A stretch of 64,000 bases of DNA from AM-0621 sp964386705. Lineage in GTDB: Bacteria > Planctomycetota > Planctomycetia > Planctomycetales > Planctomycetaceae. Position numbers and translations under genes: made by a program. The stretch covers positions 1 to 64,000 of the forward strand of contig CAYLTY010000014.1 in NCBI GenBank assembly GCA_964386705.1, in the 5' to 3' direction. The notes beneath the pieces were generated by a model. That model searched no databases. It was not told the DNA's origin and saw only the letters and a program-made list of their open reading frames with translations. Below, one piece after another: positions 38,203 to 47,232 of the stretch (positions are counted from its first letter, which is position 1; every line of letters begins with the position of its first letter).

Positions 38203-38412
38203 GGCACTGCCATGCTCATCAGCGCGTCGACCAAACTCAATTCGAAATCACCTCAGGATTCAGAAAATCGTGGTCTCACCCCGCGACACCAGTTCCTGAT
38301 GACTGACTCCGAGAAACTCCTCAGGCAGTACAGTTTGACGCGGCGGTTCACAAGTTTGCGCCTTGAACCGACACTACTGTCTCCTGCTGTATTCTGCGAT
38401 CGCACACCGTAG

Positions 38413-39858
38413 CTACGACAGGATGCCTTTCACGACGTCGCCGTGAACGTCGGTCAGGCGGTACTGGCGGCCCTGATAGCGGAAGGTCAGACGCGTGTGA
38501 TCGATGCCGCAGAGGTGCAGCAGCGTGGCCTGCATGTCATGCACATGCACGGGGTTCTCGGTGATGTTCCAGCCGAAGTCGTCCGTAGCTCCGTACACAG
38601 AACCCTTCTTGATGCCCCCACCAGCCAGCCACCAGCTGTAGGCTCGCCCAAAGTGATCGCGGCCTTTCGGGTTGGTCGGATCGCCCTGACCAAACGGCGT
38701 GCGACCGAACTCGCCACCCCAGACGACAAGCGTATCCTCCAGTAGACCACGTTCTTTGAGGTCTCGCACCAGCGCCGCTGAAGGGCCTTCGGTGTCTTTG
38801 CATTGGGCTTCGAGCTGCGTGAACAGGTTGCCGTGCTGATCCCAACCAGAGTGCATCAACTGCACAAATCGCACACCGCGTTCCAACAACCGCCGCGCGA
38901 TCAGGCAGTTGTTGGCGAAGGTACCTTTCACCAGCACGTCCGAGCCGTAGCGTTCCAGCGTGGCTTTGGTCTCTCCTGAGAAGTCAACAAGGTCCGGCAC
39001 GCTGGACTGCATGCGGAAGGCCATTTCGTATTGCGCGATGCGGGTATCAATCTCGGGATCGCCATAGTCCGCCAGATGAGCCGCATTCATCGCGGCGATT
39101 TCATCCAGCAGCGCACGACGACCTTCAGAACTGACTCCCGGTGGGTTGGCGAGATAGGGGACGAGGTCGCCCGTGTTGCGGAACCTCACGCCTTGAAAAC
39201 GACTCGGTAAAAAGCCGCTGCCCCAGTAGTAATCGAAGAACAGTTGCCCACACGTCTTGCCCTTGTCACTGGACGTCATCACGACGAAGGCCGGCAGGTT
39301 GTCGGTGTCGCTGCCCAATCCATACGACAGCCACGCACCCATGCTCGGACGACCGGGGACTTGTGCTCCCGTCATGAAGAACGTCACGCCCGGAGCGTGA
39401 TTTACCGCTTCGGTGTACATACTGCGGACCAGGCAGATGTCATCCGCAATTGCTCCGACGTTGGGCAGCATCTCGCTCATGGCAATGCCCGCCTGCCCGT
39501 ACTTCTTGTGCGGCTTGATCGCGGGCTGACACGGCCACTTGGCATAACCCGCCGACATCGTCGACAACCGCGTCGTGCCGCGCACCGAGTCTGGAATGTC
39601 CTTACCCTTCATTTCCTGCATGACGGGCTTTTCATCGAACAGGTCGACGTGCGAAGGTCCTCCACCTTGCCACAGCATCACGATGCGTTTGGCCTTCGGA
39701 GCATGATGCGGCAACCCCGCTAATGCCTTATCAGCGGCCAGGGTCGACGTTTGAGCATTCAGCGAAGCCAGCGCCGCGAGTCCCACGCCACTGGCGGTAG
39801 ACCCAAAGAACTGCCGGCGCGTGACACGTGCCATGTTTTCGATTTGCAGGTGATTCAT
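38413..39858 (-). CDS. DUF1501 protein, Tat-exported sulfatase-like fold
   Basis: A 481-residue DUF1501 protein. A twin-arginine signal (TRRQFFGSTASGVGLAALAS) lies near the N-terminus, so it is exported folded. The body has MLWQGGGPSHVDLFDEKP and VVWGGEFGRTP with DHFGRA, the alkaline-phosphatase-superfamily-like motifs of this family. Family members are abundant in planctomycetes and usually lie next to DUF1549/DUF1553 genes, but the substrate is not known. The ATG at 39858 is chosen; an ATG at 39834 is also plausible. A 207-residue gene separates it from the DUF1549/1553 gene upstream. Confidence 0.92.
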   Translation of the reverse strand: MNHLQIENMARVTRRQFFGSTASGVGLAALASLNAQTSTLAADKALAGLPHHAPKAKRIVMLWQGGGPSHVDLFDEKPVMQEMKGKDIPDSVRGTTRLSTMSAGYAKWPCQPAIKPHKKYGQAGIAMSEMLPNVGAIADDICLVRSMYTEAVNHAPGVTFFMTGAQVPGRPSMGAWLSYGLGSDTDNLPAFVVMTSSDKGKTCGQLFFDYYWGSGFLPSRFQGVRFRNTGDLVPYLANPPGVSSEGRRALLDEIAAMNAAHLADYGDPEIDTRIAQYEMAFRMQSSVPDLVDFSGETKATLERYGSDVLVKGTFANNCLIARRLLERGVRFVQLMHSGWDQHGNLFTQLEAQCKDTEGPSAALVRDLKERGLLEDTLVVWGGEFGRTPFGQGDPTNPKGRDHFGRAYSWWLAGGGIKKGSVYGATDDFGWNITENPVHVHDMQATLLHLCGIDHTRLTFRYQGRQYRLTDVHGDVVKGILS

Positions 39859-39940
39859 AGTGAGTTGGTACACGTTGTTATGAGCTAAGCCGCAGAGCCA
39901 AGCTGTTACAGTTTGATCATGTCAGGGTTGGTAACTGATG

Positions 39941-40564
39941 TCAGCGACGATCAGCGGAAAACAAAAACTTGATATCGGCGATCTGCTTTTTAAGGTCGGC
40001 GACACTTTCACATCGCCAGCACGATTCCAGAATCGTTCTTCCAATCATCATGTCAGTTTCTTGCTCTGAACGAAGATACGTGAAGCCTTCGGACCAGTAG
40101 ATTTCCGCACGTTCGCGATCCGCAGTCGACCATTCTATGACTTCATTTCGCTGGCGACCGAGAACGTAATACAGGGATCCGTATCCGTCTCTCCAGGTTT
40201 CGTTCCAATGGAAGGCAACCTCCCACCGTTGAGCTTGTGGTGTCTGGGGTGAGACGAATCCTTCTCGTTGGATGAACTCCAGAACTTCGTTGGGATGTTT
40301 CTTTGCAGCTGAGCGGTAGATCGGACAACTGCCCCAGAAGAGTGTGAATTCAGATTGTGAGACGTACTCCAGTGTATACGGTGAGAAGTACCCGAGTCCT
40401 CCACGAGTTCCCGTCAACAGGATACCCACGAAGATGATGCAAGCGATCAACAGGACATATCGTAATCGTCGCTTCATGCCATCAATCTTCTGATTGGCGA
40501 CTACGGAGCTTTCATTCGATGAAATGACGGAATTGAAGGGTTCACTCGCGAGTGAGTGACTCAT
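39941..40564 (-). CDS. Orphan single-span membrane protein
   Basis: A 207-residue protein with one hydrophobic helix (residues about 36-55, RYVLLIACIIFVGILLTG) followed by an extracytoplasmic region rich in Trp and Tyr, and no motif I recognise. The N-terminal start at 40564 overlaps the end of the DUF1549/1553 gene by 23 bases; an ATG at 40477 just before the helix (MKRRLRY) is an equally possible start. GC is visibly lower than in both flanking genes and it interrupts a pair that is normally adjacent, which suggests later insertion. Function is unknown. Confidence 0.6.
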   Translation of the reverse strand: MSHSLASEPFNSVISSNESSVVANQKIDGMKRRLRYVLLIACIIFVGILLTGTRGGLGYFSPYTLEYVSQSEFTLFWGSCPIYRSAAKKHPNEVLEFIQREGFVSPQTPQAQRWEVAFHWNETWRDGYGSLYYVLGRQRNEVIEWSTADRERAEIYWSEGFTYLRSEQETDMMIGRTILESCWRCESVADLKKQIADIKFLFSADRR

Positions 40565-43073
40565 CAAAGTTGAGGATCGCTAGACAGACGGCAGACAGTG
40601 CCGCGTGTTCGGCGGCATCTAGTGATTCATCGCGTTTGGCCGCTCCCACGCTGAGCAACGCTTTGGCAGCGTCGGCATTGGAGCGGTAGATCGCGACCTG
40701 GCGTTCGTAGGCGCGGTTCAAAAGCTTGATGTCATGATCGGTGGGAGCTCGGCAGAGGACTTGTCGGAAGGCGTACTTCAAACGTGCATCGAGATCGCCA
40801 GCCGCTTTCATGCTGCGTTCCGCGAGCACTCGCGCGGCTTCGACCCAGGTCGGATCGTTGAGCGTTGTCAGCGCATGCAGAGGTGTGCTGGTCGGGGCGA
40901 GTCGCACGCGGCAGGTCTGACGGCTGGAGGCGTCGAACATGTTGGCCGGGTTCACGGTGCGTCGCCAGAACGTATAGATGCTGCGGCGATACAGGTCGCT
41001 GCCGGTCGACGCGGGGTAGGTGAAGTCGCGTTCTTTGGTGATGGCGAGCGCTTCCCAAACATCGTCGGGTTGATAGGGATAAACCGGCACTCCACCGAGC
41101 CGTGCATCCAGCAATCCCGACGTGGCCAAGGCCCAATCACGCAGCAGCAGCGACGGCATGCGGAAGCGACTGGCTCGCGCGTAGAGTCGGTTCTCAATGT
41201 CGCGAGCCCGGAGTTCGGCGCTGACTCGACTGGATTGTCGATAGGTGGCGCTCATGACGATCTGCTTATGCAGAGTCTTCATGCTCCAGCCGCGTTCGCG
41301 GAATTCGACGGCCAGCCAGTCCAGCAGCGGGCCGTGAATCGGATATTCGCTCTGCACGCCGAAGTCTTCGGACGTCTTCACGATGCCAGCACCGAAGAAG
41401 TGTTGCCACATGCGATTGACCTGTACGCGAGCCGTCAGCGGATGCTCAGGCGACATCAGCCACTGAGCCAGTCCCAGCCGATTCTTCGGAGCATCCGCAG
41501 GCTGCGGCGGCAGGAAGCCGGGCGTGGCAAAGCTGACTTTCACCGTTGGTTGCAGATATTCGCCGCGGCTGAGGATCGCGGTCTCGCGCGGCCGCTCGTC
41601 GCTCATGATCATCACACGCGGCATGCTGTTATTCTTGTAGGCTGCGTACTGCTTGCGAATCCCTTCCGCCTTGCCCAGCACGGGCAGCTTCGCCGCGAGC
41701 GTGGAGCGCACCTTCTCGTCGAAATGTTTTCGCAGGCCGGGTTCGATCGAGCCCTTTTCGGCGTCGCTGCGCTGACCTTCCGGCTTGCGTAGCACGGCAG
41801 CCAGAGGTTCGGGCAGACCTTTGCCTTCTGCTGGCTTGCCGTCTGCGAACAATCCACTGCGCCAACCTTCATAGGCAGCGTCGGCGGCTGGCTTTGCTTC
41901 TGCTTCGGCTGCCGCGATCTGCGTTTCGAACTCGGCAAACTTGGTTTTATTCTCTTCGGTCGGCAGTTCCAGGAACGGCGCGGCGACTCGAACCTTGGAC
42001 GAAAAGAACTGCGGCGTGCCGCTCTCAGGCACGCGATTGAAGGCGTCCATCAGACTGTAGTAGTCCCGCATGGTGATCGGGTCGTACTTGTGGTCGTGGC
42101 ATTGAGCACACGCCATGGTCAGGCCGAGCCATGTGGTCGCCGTGGTATCGATGCGATCGAAGAGATTGACGAAGCGCTGCTCTTCGGGGATCGCGCCGCC
42201 TTCGCCATTCAACAAGTGATTGCGATTGAACCCGCTGGCGACCTTTTGGTCGGCGGTGGCGTTCGGCAGCAGGTCACCGGCCAGTTGCCAGGTCGTGAAT
42301 TGATCGAAGGGCAGATCGGCGTTCAGAGCCTTCACGACCCAGTCGCGCCAGATCCATTGCCACGTATCGCCGTCCTGTTGGAAGCCGTTGCTGTCCGCGT
42401 AGCGTGCGGCGTCCAGCCACGGCAGAGCCATTCGCTCGCCATAGTGCTGGCTGGCCAGCAAACGATCCACGAGTTTTTCGTAAGCCTTTTCATCCTTGTC
42501 GGCGACGAACGCATCCACCTCCTGAGGCGTCGGCGGTAGGCCGGTCAGGTCGATCGACAGGCGCTTGATGAGAGTGACGCGATCCGCTTCTGGCGACGGC
42601 GCGAGCTTTTCAGCTTCCAGCCTCGCAAGCACAAAGCGGTCAATCGCATTCCGCAACCAGTCGGTCCGCTGCACGGTCGGTTCAGCCGGCCGGACCGGAG
42701 CCACAAACGCCCAATGTGCCGAGTACTCAGCCCCTTCGGCCACCCAGCGTTCGAGCAGCTTCTTCTGCTGATCTGATAAACGTCGGTTCGACTTGGGCGG
42801 CGGCATCTGTTCGTCAGGATCTGAAGACAGAATGCGCCGAATGAGCGAACTCGCCGCCGCGTCTTTCGGAACGATGGCTTTGTGCTTCAGAGCATCATCA
42901 CGGAGATCCAGCCGCAGATCCACCTGCCGTTTGTTTCCATCCTGTCCGTGACAGTAGAAGCAGTTCTCGGACAGGATTGGTCGAATGTCGCGATTGAAAT
43001 TCAACGGCTCATCCGCTGCCTGAGCGACCGACGCGCAGCACACAAACACGCACAACCAAAGCCAAGACCTCAT
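40542..43073 (-). CDS. DUF1549/DUF1553 protein with planctomycete cytochrome domain
   Basis: An 843-residue exported protein (signal peptide MRSWLWLCVFVCCASVAQAAD). Residues about 25-115 form a planctomycete cytochrome C (PSCyt1) domain with haem-binding CFYCHG. DUF1549 (about 130-340) follows, with a second CAQCHDHKYDP near residue 320. The DUF1553 domain fills the C-terminus, with NRMWQHFFGAGIV and FRMPSLLLRDWA. The family is abundant in planctomycetes and pairs with DUF1501 genes; its reaction is unknown. A central Ala/Glu/Lys-rich insert (about 390-430) probably forms a coiled coil. The start at 43073 is an ATG. Confidence 0.93.
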   Translation of the reverse strand: MRSWLWLCVFVCCASVAQAADEPLNFNRDIRPILSENCFYCHGQDGNKRQVDLRLDLRDDALKHKAIVPKDAAASSLIRRILSSDPDEQMPPPKSNRRLSDQQKKLLERWVAEGAEYSAHWAFVAPVRPAEPTVQRTDWLRNAIDRFVLARLEAEKLAPSPEADRVTLIKRLSIDLTGLPPTPQEVDAFVADKDEKAYEKLVDRLLASQHYGERMALPWLDAARYADSNGFQQDGDTWQWIWRDWVVKALNADLPFDQFTTWQLAGDLLPNATADQKVASGFNRNHLLNGEGGAIPEEQRFVNLFDRIDTTATTWLGLTMACAQCHDHKYDPITMRDYYSLMDAFNRVPESGTPQFFSSKVRVAAPFLELPTEENKTKFAEFETQIAAAEAEAKPAADAAYEGWRSGLFADGKPAEGKGLPEPLAAVLRKPEGQRSDAEKGSIEPGLRKHFDEKVRSTLAAKLPVLGKAEGIRKQYAAYKNNSMPRVMIMSDERPRETAILSRGEYLQPTVKVSFATPGFLPPQPADAPKNRLGLAQWLMSPEHPLTARVQVNRMWQHFFGAGIVKTSEDFGVQSEYPIHGPLLDWLAVEFRERGWSMKTLHKQIVMSATYRQSSRVSAELRARDIENRLYARASRFRMPSLLLRDWALATSGLLDARLGGVPVYPYQPDDVWEALAITKERDFTYPASTGSDLYRRSIYTFWRRTVNPANMFDASSRQTCRVRLAPTSTPLHALTTLNDPTWVEAARVLAERSMKAAGDLDARLKYAFRQVLCRAPTDHDIKLLNRAYERQVAIYRSNADAAKALLSVGAAKRDESLDAAEHAALSAVCLAILNFDESLTRE

Positions 43074-43289
43074 AGATCACTCGTTATCGTTGAGACGCTG
43101 GTGAACGAGGATGGTTCTCGCAGAACCTGTTGCCGCTGAGTATAGAGCCGCGCGAAGGGCGGAAAACACTCGTTGAATGGCTTGAGAGGAATTCGACGGC
43201 CTTGTTTGGTCGCGCTGGTGCGAGCCAACCGTTTGCAGACGTGTCTCAGAACGTGGACCCACTTCTTGTGGTAGACAGCGAGGTTGCAC

Positions 43290-44192
43290 GTGGACCGATC
43301 AGACTGGGAAACTCGACAGGCGCGAGCCCGGCAGTCGCTCGACGGTTTGTCGATTGGCGACGCGTTTGGCCAATGCTGGATGACGCCGCGGTTTGGCGCC
43401 CAACAATTGAAACGAGAAGTGCCTGAGCCTCCGTGGTGCTACACCGACGACACTGAGATGGCGATGGCGCTTCTTACGGTGCTCGAAGATCACCATCAGG
43501 TTGAGCAAGACGAACTGGCGAAGCGGTTCGCACAGCGTTTCCTCAACGACCCGGCTCGCGGGTACGGAGATGGTGCGAGGCGTCTGCTGTCGGCGATCGG
43601 TCGCGGGACCGATTGGTTGGTGGCGAGCAAGGACCTCTTTGGCGGTGAAGGTTCGTTTGGCAATGGAGGGGCAATGCGAGTCGCTCCTCTGGGAGCATGG
43701 TTTGCCGGCGATTTGGCTCTGGCGGCCGAGCAAGCTCGACTTTCGGCCGAGGTGACTCACGCTCATCCCGAAGGTCAGGCGGGAGCCATCGCGGTGGCCG
43801 TTGCCGCGGCCTGGGCGTCACAGTGGGATCAAAGCGGGAAAAAATCAAAACGCGTTGAAATGTTTGATGCCGTGCTGGCATTTACTCCGGACAGTCAGGT
43901 CCGCGAGGGTCTGGCTGAGGCCTCGACGTATGATCTTGACGAGTGGCATCACGACGTCGCCAATCGACTCGGAAACGGCAGTCGCGTGACGGCTCAGGAC
44001 ACGGTGCCGTTTTGCGTTTGGGTGGCGATGGTCAATCTCGATAACTTTGTGGAAGCCATGTGGCTGACGGCCGGAGTCGGCGGCGACATCGATACCAACT
44101 GCGCGATTGTGGGTGGCATTGTGGCGGCAGCGGTTTCGCCTGATGAGATCCCTCAACGCTGGAAAAAGTCTCGCGAGCCATTGAACTGGTAG
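43290..44192 (+). CDS. ADP-ribosylglycohydrolase (ARH/DraG family)
   Basis: A 300-residue ADP-ribosyl-hydrolase. Magnesium-binding motifs are visible: WCYTDDTEMA (about residue 50) and GVGGDIDTNCAIVGG near the C-terminus, the two key di-magnesium segments of the DraG/ARH1-ARH3 fold. FGGEGSFGNGGAMR is the substrate-binding loop. It removes ADP-ribose from proteins, nucleic acids or small ADP-ribosyl esters; the target is not evident. GTG at 43290 is preferred because GAGG lies 6 bases upstream, against a TTG two codons earlier. It diverges from the DUF1549/1553 gene and is 56 bases upstream of the secreted SGNH-like gene, which could be co-transcribed. Confidence 0.88.
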   Translation: MDRSDWETRQARARQSLDGLSIGDAFGQCWMTPRFGAQQLKREVPEPPWCYTDDTEMAMALLTVLEDHHQVEQDELAKRFAQRFLNDPARGYGDGARRLLSAIGRGTDWLVASKDLFGGEGSFGNGGAMRVAPLGAWFAGDLALAAEQARLSAEVTHAHPEGQAGAIAVAVAAAWASQWDQSGKKSKRVEMFDAVLAFTPDSQVREGLAEASTYDLDEWHHDVANRLGNGSRVTAQDTVPFCVWVAMVNLDNFVEAMWLTAGVGGDIDTNCAIVGGIVAAAVSPDEIPQRWKKSREPLNW

Positions 44193-44248
44193 ATGACTGA
44201 GCCACGTTCGACGGCACACCCGGCTACTTCTGACAACCGGAGATTCGT

Positions 44249-45796
44249 ATGCGCTTCATTCTGATCGTCGCGTTGATACTCGGTGGCTGGCTTATTGAGG
44301 CGGCTCAGGCACAGGACATCCTGCGCGGGACGCTGAAGACCCTAGATGTCCCCGGCAAGCGAGTGGTCGTGACCATTGAGGGTAAGGACCGCGAGTTCAC
44401 TTTGAATTCCGAGACCCAGGTGCTCGGCGAGACAGGCAACGACCTGACTGAAAAACTAAAAAACTTTAAGGCTGGCGATTCCATCTTTGTGCGACCGGTC
44501 GAGCGTGATGGCAAGCAAGTGCTCACGGGAATTCGGCAAGCAGGTGGAGGTGGCCAACCCAACGATCGACCTCGCGAAGGTGGTGGTGGCGGCCCGCAGC
44601 GTGCGACGCTCAAGAAGGTCGACACGAAAAGCCTCGTCGTCACGCTGACGGTCGATGGCAAGGACGTGGAACTGCAAGCGAACGATCGGACTCAATTGCG
44701 TGGCGTTGAAGGGACATCGGTCGCAGATCGTCTGGGGAAATTCACCGTCGGTGGTCCGGTAATGTTTCTCACGACGCGGCAAGACGGTCGCGATGTGCTC
44801 GGTGGAATGATGAGCGCGGCAGATCGCGGGCCGAACAACGCCAACAATGCCGGTAATCCTGGCGGCTCGAATTCCCCCAACAGCGGCCGCACGACGTCTC
44901 CCGAACACTCGGCCATCAAGCCGCTCAATGAATTGGGCAAGGGTGAATATCGAGGCTTCGTCGGAGGTTTCTATCCGAATGGTGAGAACTCGCGTCCGAC
45001 AGCACACGAAGCGGCGGGGCTGAAGATAGCCGGTCAGGTGCGACCTCTGAATGAGCGCGGTCAGCCGGATCCAAACGGCAAGATAGTGCTGCTGTCAGTT
45101 GGCATGAGTAATACGTCACAGTCATCGCAGGGCTTTCAGGGCTGGCTGCGACAAGCTGAGGGGCTCAACCCGCTGATGCAGTTCGTCAACGGTGCGCAGG
45201 GCGGTATGACGGCGGCAGCCATCCAAGATCCGATGGATGGACGGACGGGAACTCGCTACTGGGAAGAAGTCGATCGCCGCCTGCAGATGGCGGGAGTCTC
45301 GCGCGAGCAGGTACAGGCTGTGTGGATCAAGCAGGCTGACGGTGGTCCCCAAGGCGGCTTTCCCAGATACGCTCAGAACTTGCAGGCCGAACTGAAACGC
45401 ATCGTGCAGGTGCTGCATGATCGTTTCCCGAATGTGAAACTGTGCTACCTGTCGAGCCGCACGTATGGCGGTTTCGCGACCACGAACCTCAACCCGGAAC
45501 CCTACGCGTATGAATCCGGTTTCGCGGTGAAATGGTTGATTGAAGAGCAGCTCAAGGGCGACGCGGCGCTGAACTACGACTCGTCCAAAGGTGCGGTGAA
45601 AGCTCCCTGGCTGAGCTGGGGTCCGTATCTCTGGGCCAATGGTGCAACAAAGCGGACAGATGGATTCAGCTACGAGCGCGGCGATTTTATCGACGATGGC
45701 ACGCATCAGTCGTTCGACGGTCAACGCAAAGTCGGCAAGTTGATGATCGACTTCTTCCGCTCGGACTCGACGACGAAGAGCTGGTTCTTGAAGTAG
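44249..45796 (+). CDS. Secreted protein with duplicated beta domain and SGNH-like C-terminus
   Basis: A 515-residue exported protein (signal MRFILIVALILGGWLIEAAQAQ). Two similar domains of about 75 residues follow (about 24-97 and 118-195), each with a GxLKxVD, V-rich strand, TQLRG/TQVLG and a GxxVxF end, like duplicated OB-type or DUF5666 domains. After a Gly/Asn/Pro linker comes a roughly 300-residue SGNH-hydrolase-like domain: GMSNTS in place of the GDSL block, NGAQGG, and a final DGTHQS with the expected catalytic Asp-x-x-His. It likely hydrolyses an ester on an extracellular glycan. A good CGGAG precedes the ATG. The substrate is not known. Confidence 0.78.
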   Translation: MRFILIVALILGGWLIEAAQAQDILRGTLKTLDVPGKRVVVTIEGKDREFTLNSETQVLGETGNDLTEKLKNFKAGDSIFVRPVERDGKQVLTGIRQAGGGGQPNDRPREGGGGGPQRATLKKVDTKSLVVTLTVDGKDVELQANDRTQLRGVEGTSVADRLGKFTVGGPVMFLTTRQDGRDVLGGMMSAADRGPNNANNAGNPGGSNSPNSGRTTSPEHSAIKPLNELGKGEYRGFVGGFYPNGENSRPTAHEAAGLKIAGQVRPLNERGQPDPNGKIVLLSVGMSNTSQSSQGFQGWLRQAEGLNPLMQFVNGAQGGMTAAAIQDPMDGRTGTRYWEEVDRRLQMAGVSREQVQAVWIKQADGGPQGGFPRYAQNLQAELKRIVQVLHDRFPNVKLCYLSSRTYGGFATTNLNPEPYAYESGFAVKWLIEEQLKGDAALNYDSSKGAVKAPWLSWGPYLWANGATKRTDGFSYERGDFIDDGTHQSFDGQRKVGKLMIDFFRSDSTTKSWFLK

Positions 45797-45929
45797 GGTC
45801 TAACGGGTTCGACGCGGAACGTTCTGATCGCGGAGCGATCAGCGACTATCGAGGATCCCGCACTCCGGAATGAACTGCTAATCTTACGAGGCGCCAGCGT
45901 GTGTTGGTTTCTTGCCTCGGAGATGTCTC

Positions 45930-46424
45930 TTGTTTGATGTGTTTCCCGAACAGTCCTTGTTTTCGCCGCATGAACACTGGATGCGGCAGGCTCTTGATCA
46001 GGCTCAAGCCGCGTTTGAGCAGAACGAAGTCCCCGTCGGCGCGGTCGTCGTGCACAAAGACAGCATCATTGGCGTAGGCTGCAATCAGCGTGAAACTCTG
46101 AAAGACCCCACGGCGCACGCTGAGATTCTGGCGATCACGCAGGCGGCTCAATCATTAGGCTCATGGCGGCTGCTGGACTGCACGCTGTACGTGACTCTGG
46201 AGCCGTGCCCGATGTGTGCCGGGGCTATCGTGCAGGCTCGCATCCCGACGGTGATCTATGGCACCACGGACCTTAAAGCCGGCGCGTGCCATTCGTTGTT
46301 TGAGATCACCAACGACCCGCGATTGAATCATCGCGCGACCGTGATGGGCGGCGTCCTGCAGGAAGACTGCAAAGCGATTCTACAGGAGTTCTTCCAGATC
46401 CAGCGATCACTTGGCAAGAAGTGA
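45930..46424 (+). CDS. tadA: tRNA adenosine(34) deaminase TadA
   Basis: A 164-residue zinc deaminase forming inosine at the wobble position of tRNA-Arg(ACG). Catalytic zinc motifs are HAE (in TAHAEILAI) and PCPMCAGAI, with TLYVTLEPCPMC standard for TadA. The C-terminal helix and FFQIQR end match the family. The start is uncertain: TTG at 45930 has GGAG about 9 bases upstream and retains the family-like HEHWMRQAL segment, whereas the first ATG (45981) would cut into it. It follows the SGNH-like gene by about 130 bases and converges with pdxH. Confidence 0.9.
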   Translation: MFDVFPEQSLFSPHEHWMRQALDQAQAAFEQNEVPVGAVVVHKDSIIGVGCNQRETLKDPTAHAEILAITQAAQSLGSWRLLDCTLYVTLEPCPMCAGAIVQARIPTVIYGTTDLKAGACHSLFEITNDPRLNHRATVMGGVLQEDCKAILQEFFQIQRSLGKK

Positions 46425-46468
46425 TCGCTGCGGTTCTGTTGCTTTGAGTTTCTGCAGCGACGGGACGG

Positions 46469-47068
46469 TCACGGATAGAGCGTCGAATGAGTCCAGCCTT
46501 CGGAGTTCGCCTGGTACACGTTGCGTTCGTGCAGGCGACCTTCGCGGCCGTTCCAGAATTCGATGCGCGTGGGAATGACCCGGTAGCCGTACCAGTGCTC
46601 GGGTCTCGGGACATCCTTGCCTTCGAATTCGGCTTCATAATGGGCGAGGCGACTCAGCAGCGTGTCGCGCGAATCCAGGGGCTGAGACTGCAATGAGGCC
46701 CAAGCCCCAATCCGGCTCAAGCGCGGCCGCGTCTGCCAGTACGTGTTGGCTTCAACGTCGTCGATTTTGGAGACGGCGCCTTCGACGTGGACCTGTTCCT
46801 GCAGCTTGTCCCAGTAGAAGCACAGGCCGACGTGCGGGTTGTCCTGCATCTGCTGGCCTTTGCGGCTCAGCGAATTCGTGAAGAACACGAAACCGCGTTC
46901 ATCAATGCCGCGCAGCAGGACCGTCCGCACCGACGGCTGCCCATTAGCGCCGCAGGTGGCGAGGCTCATGGCGTTCGGCTCGCGCAGCCCGAGTTCGCTC
47001 ACGTGGGAGAATCGTTCCTTGAAGAAGCGGATGGCTTCGAGGTACAGCGGGTCGGTGAGGTGGTCCAT
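46469..47068 (-). CDS. pdxH: Pyridoxamine 5'-phosphate oxidase
   Basis: A 199-residue FMN-dependent oxidase that makes PLP from PNP or PMP. FMN-binding RTVLLRGIDERGFVFFTNSLSRKG, FYWDKLQEQVHVEG and the C-terminal RIEFWNGREGRLHER are textbook PdxH segments. The length is slightly shorter than the roughly 218 residues of E. coli, with a short N-terminus. The start at 47068 gives MDHLTDPLYLEAIRFF, and the upstream in-frame extension is not supported. It diverges from the SNF2 gene. Confidence 0.95.
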   Translation of the reverse strand: MDHLTDPLYLEAIRFFKERFSHVSELGLREPNAMSLATCGANGQPSVRTVLLRGIDERGFVFFTNSLSRKGQQMQDNPHVGLCFYWDKLQEQVHVEGAVSKIDDVEANTYWQTRPRLSRIGAWASLQSQPLDSRDTLLSRLAHYEAEFEGKDVPRPEHWYGYRVIPTRIEFWNGREGRLHERNVYQANSEGWTHSTLYP

Positions 47069-47232
47069 GTTGTTCGTCTCCGTCTGAATTCCTGATGCAG
47101 ACCTCGCAACCGCGAACGGTTCGGTGAGGGCACCTTGAGTGTAACGCGTGCGGGGTTTCAGTTTATAAGTGGGCGGCAATCAATTCATGATGCTCGGCCC
47201 GATCTTCTGACGTTTGAGAACTGAGACACGGA

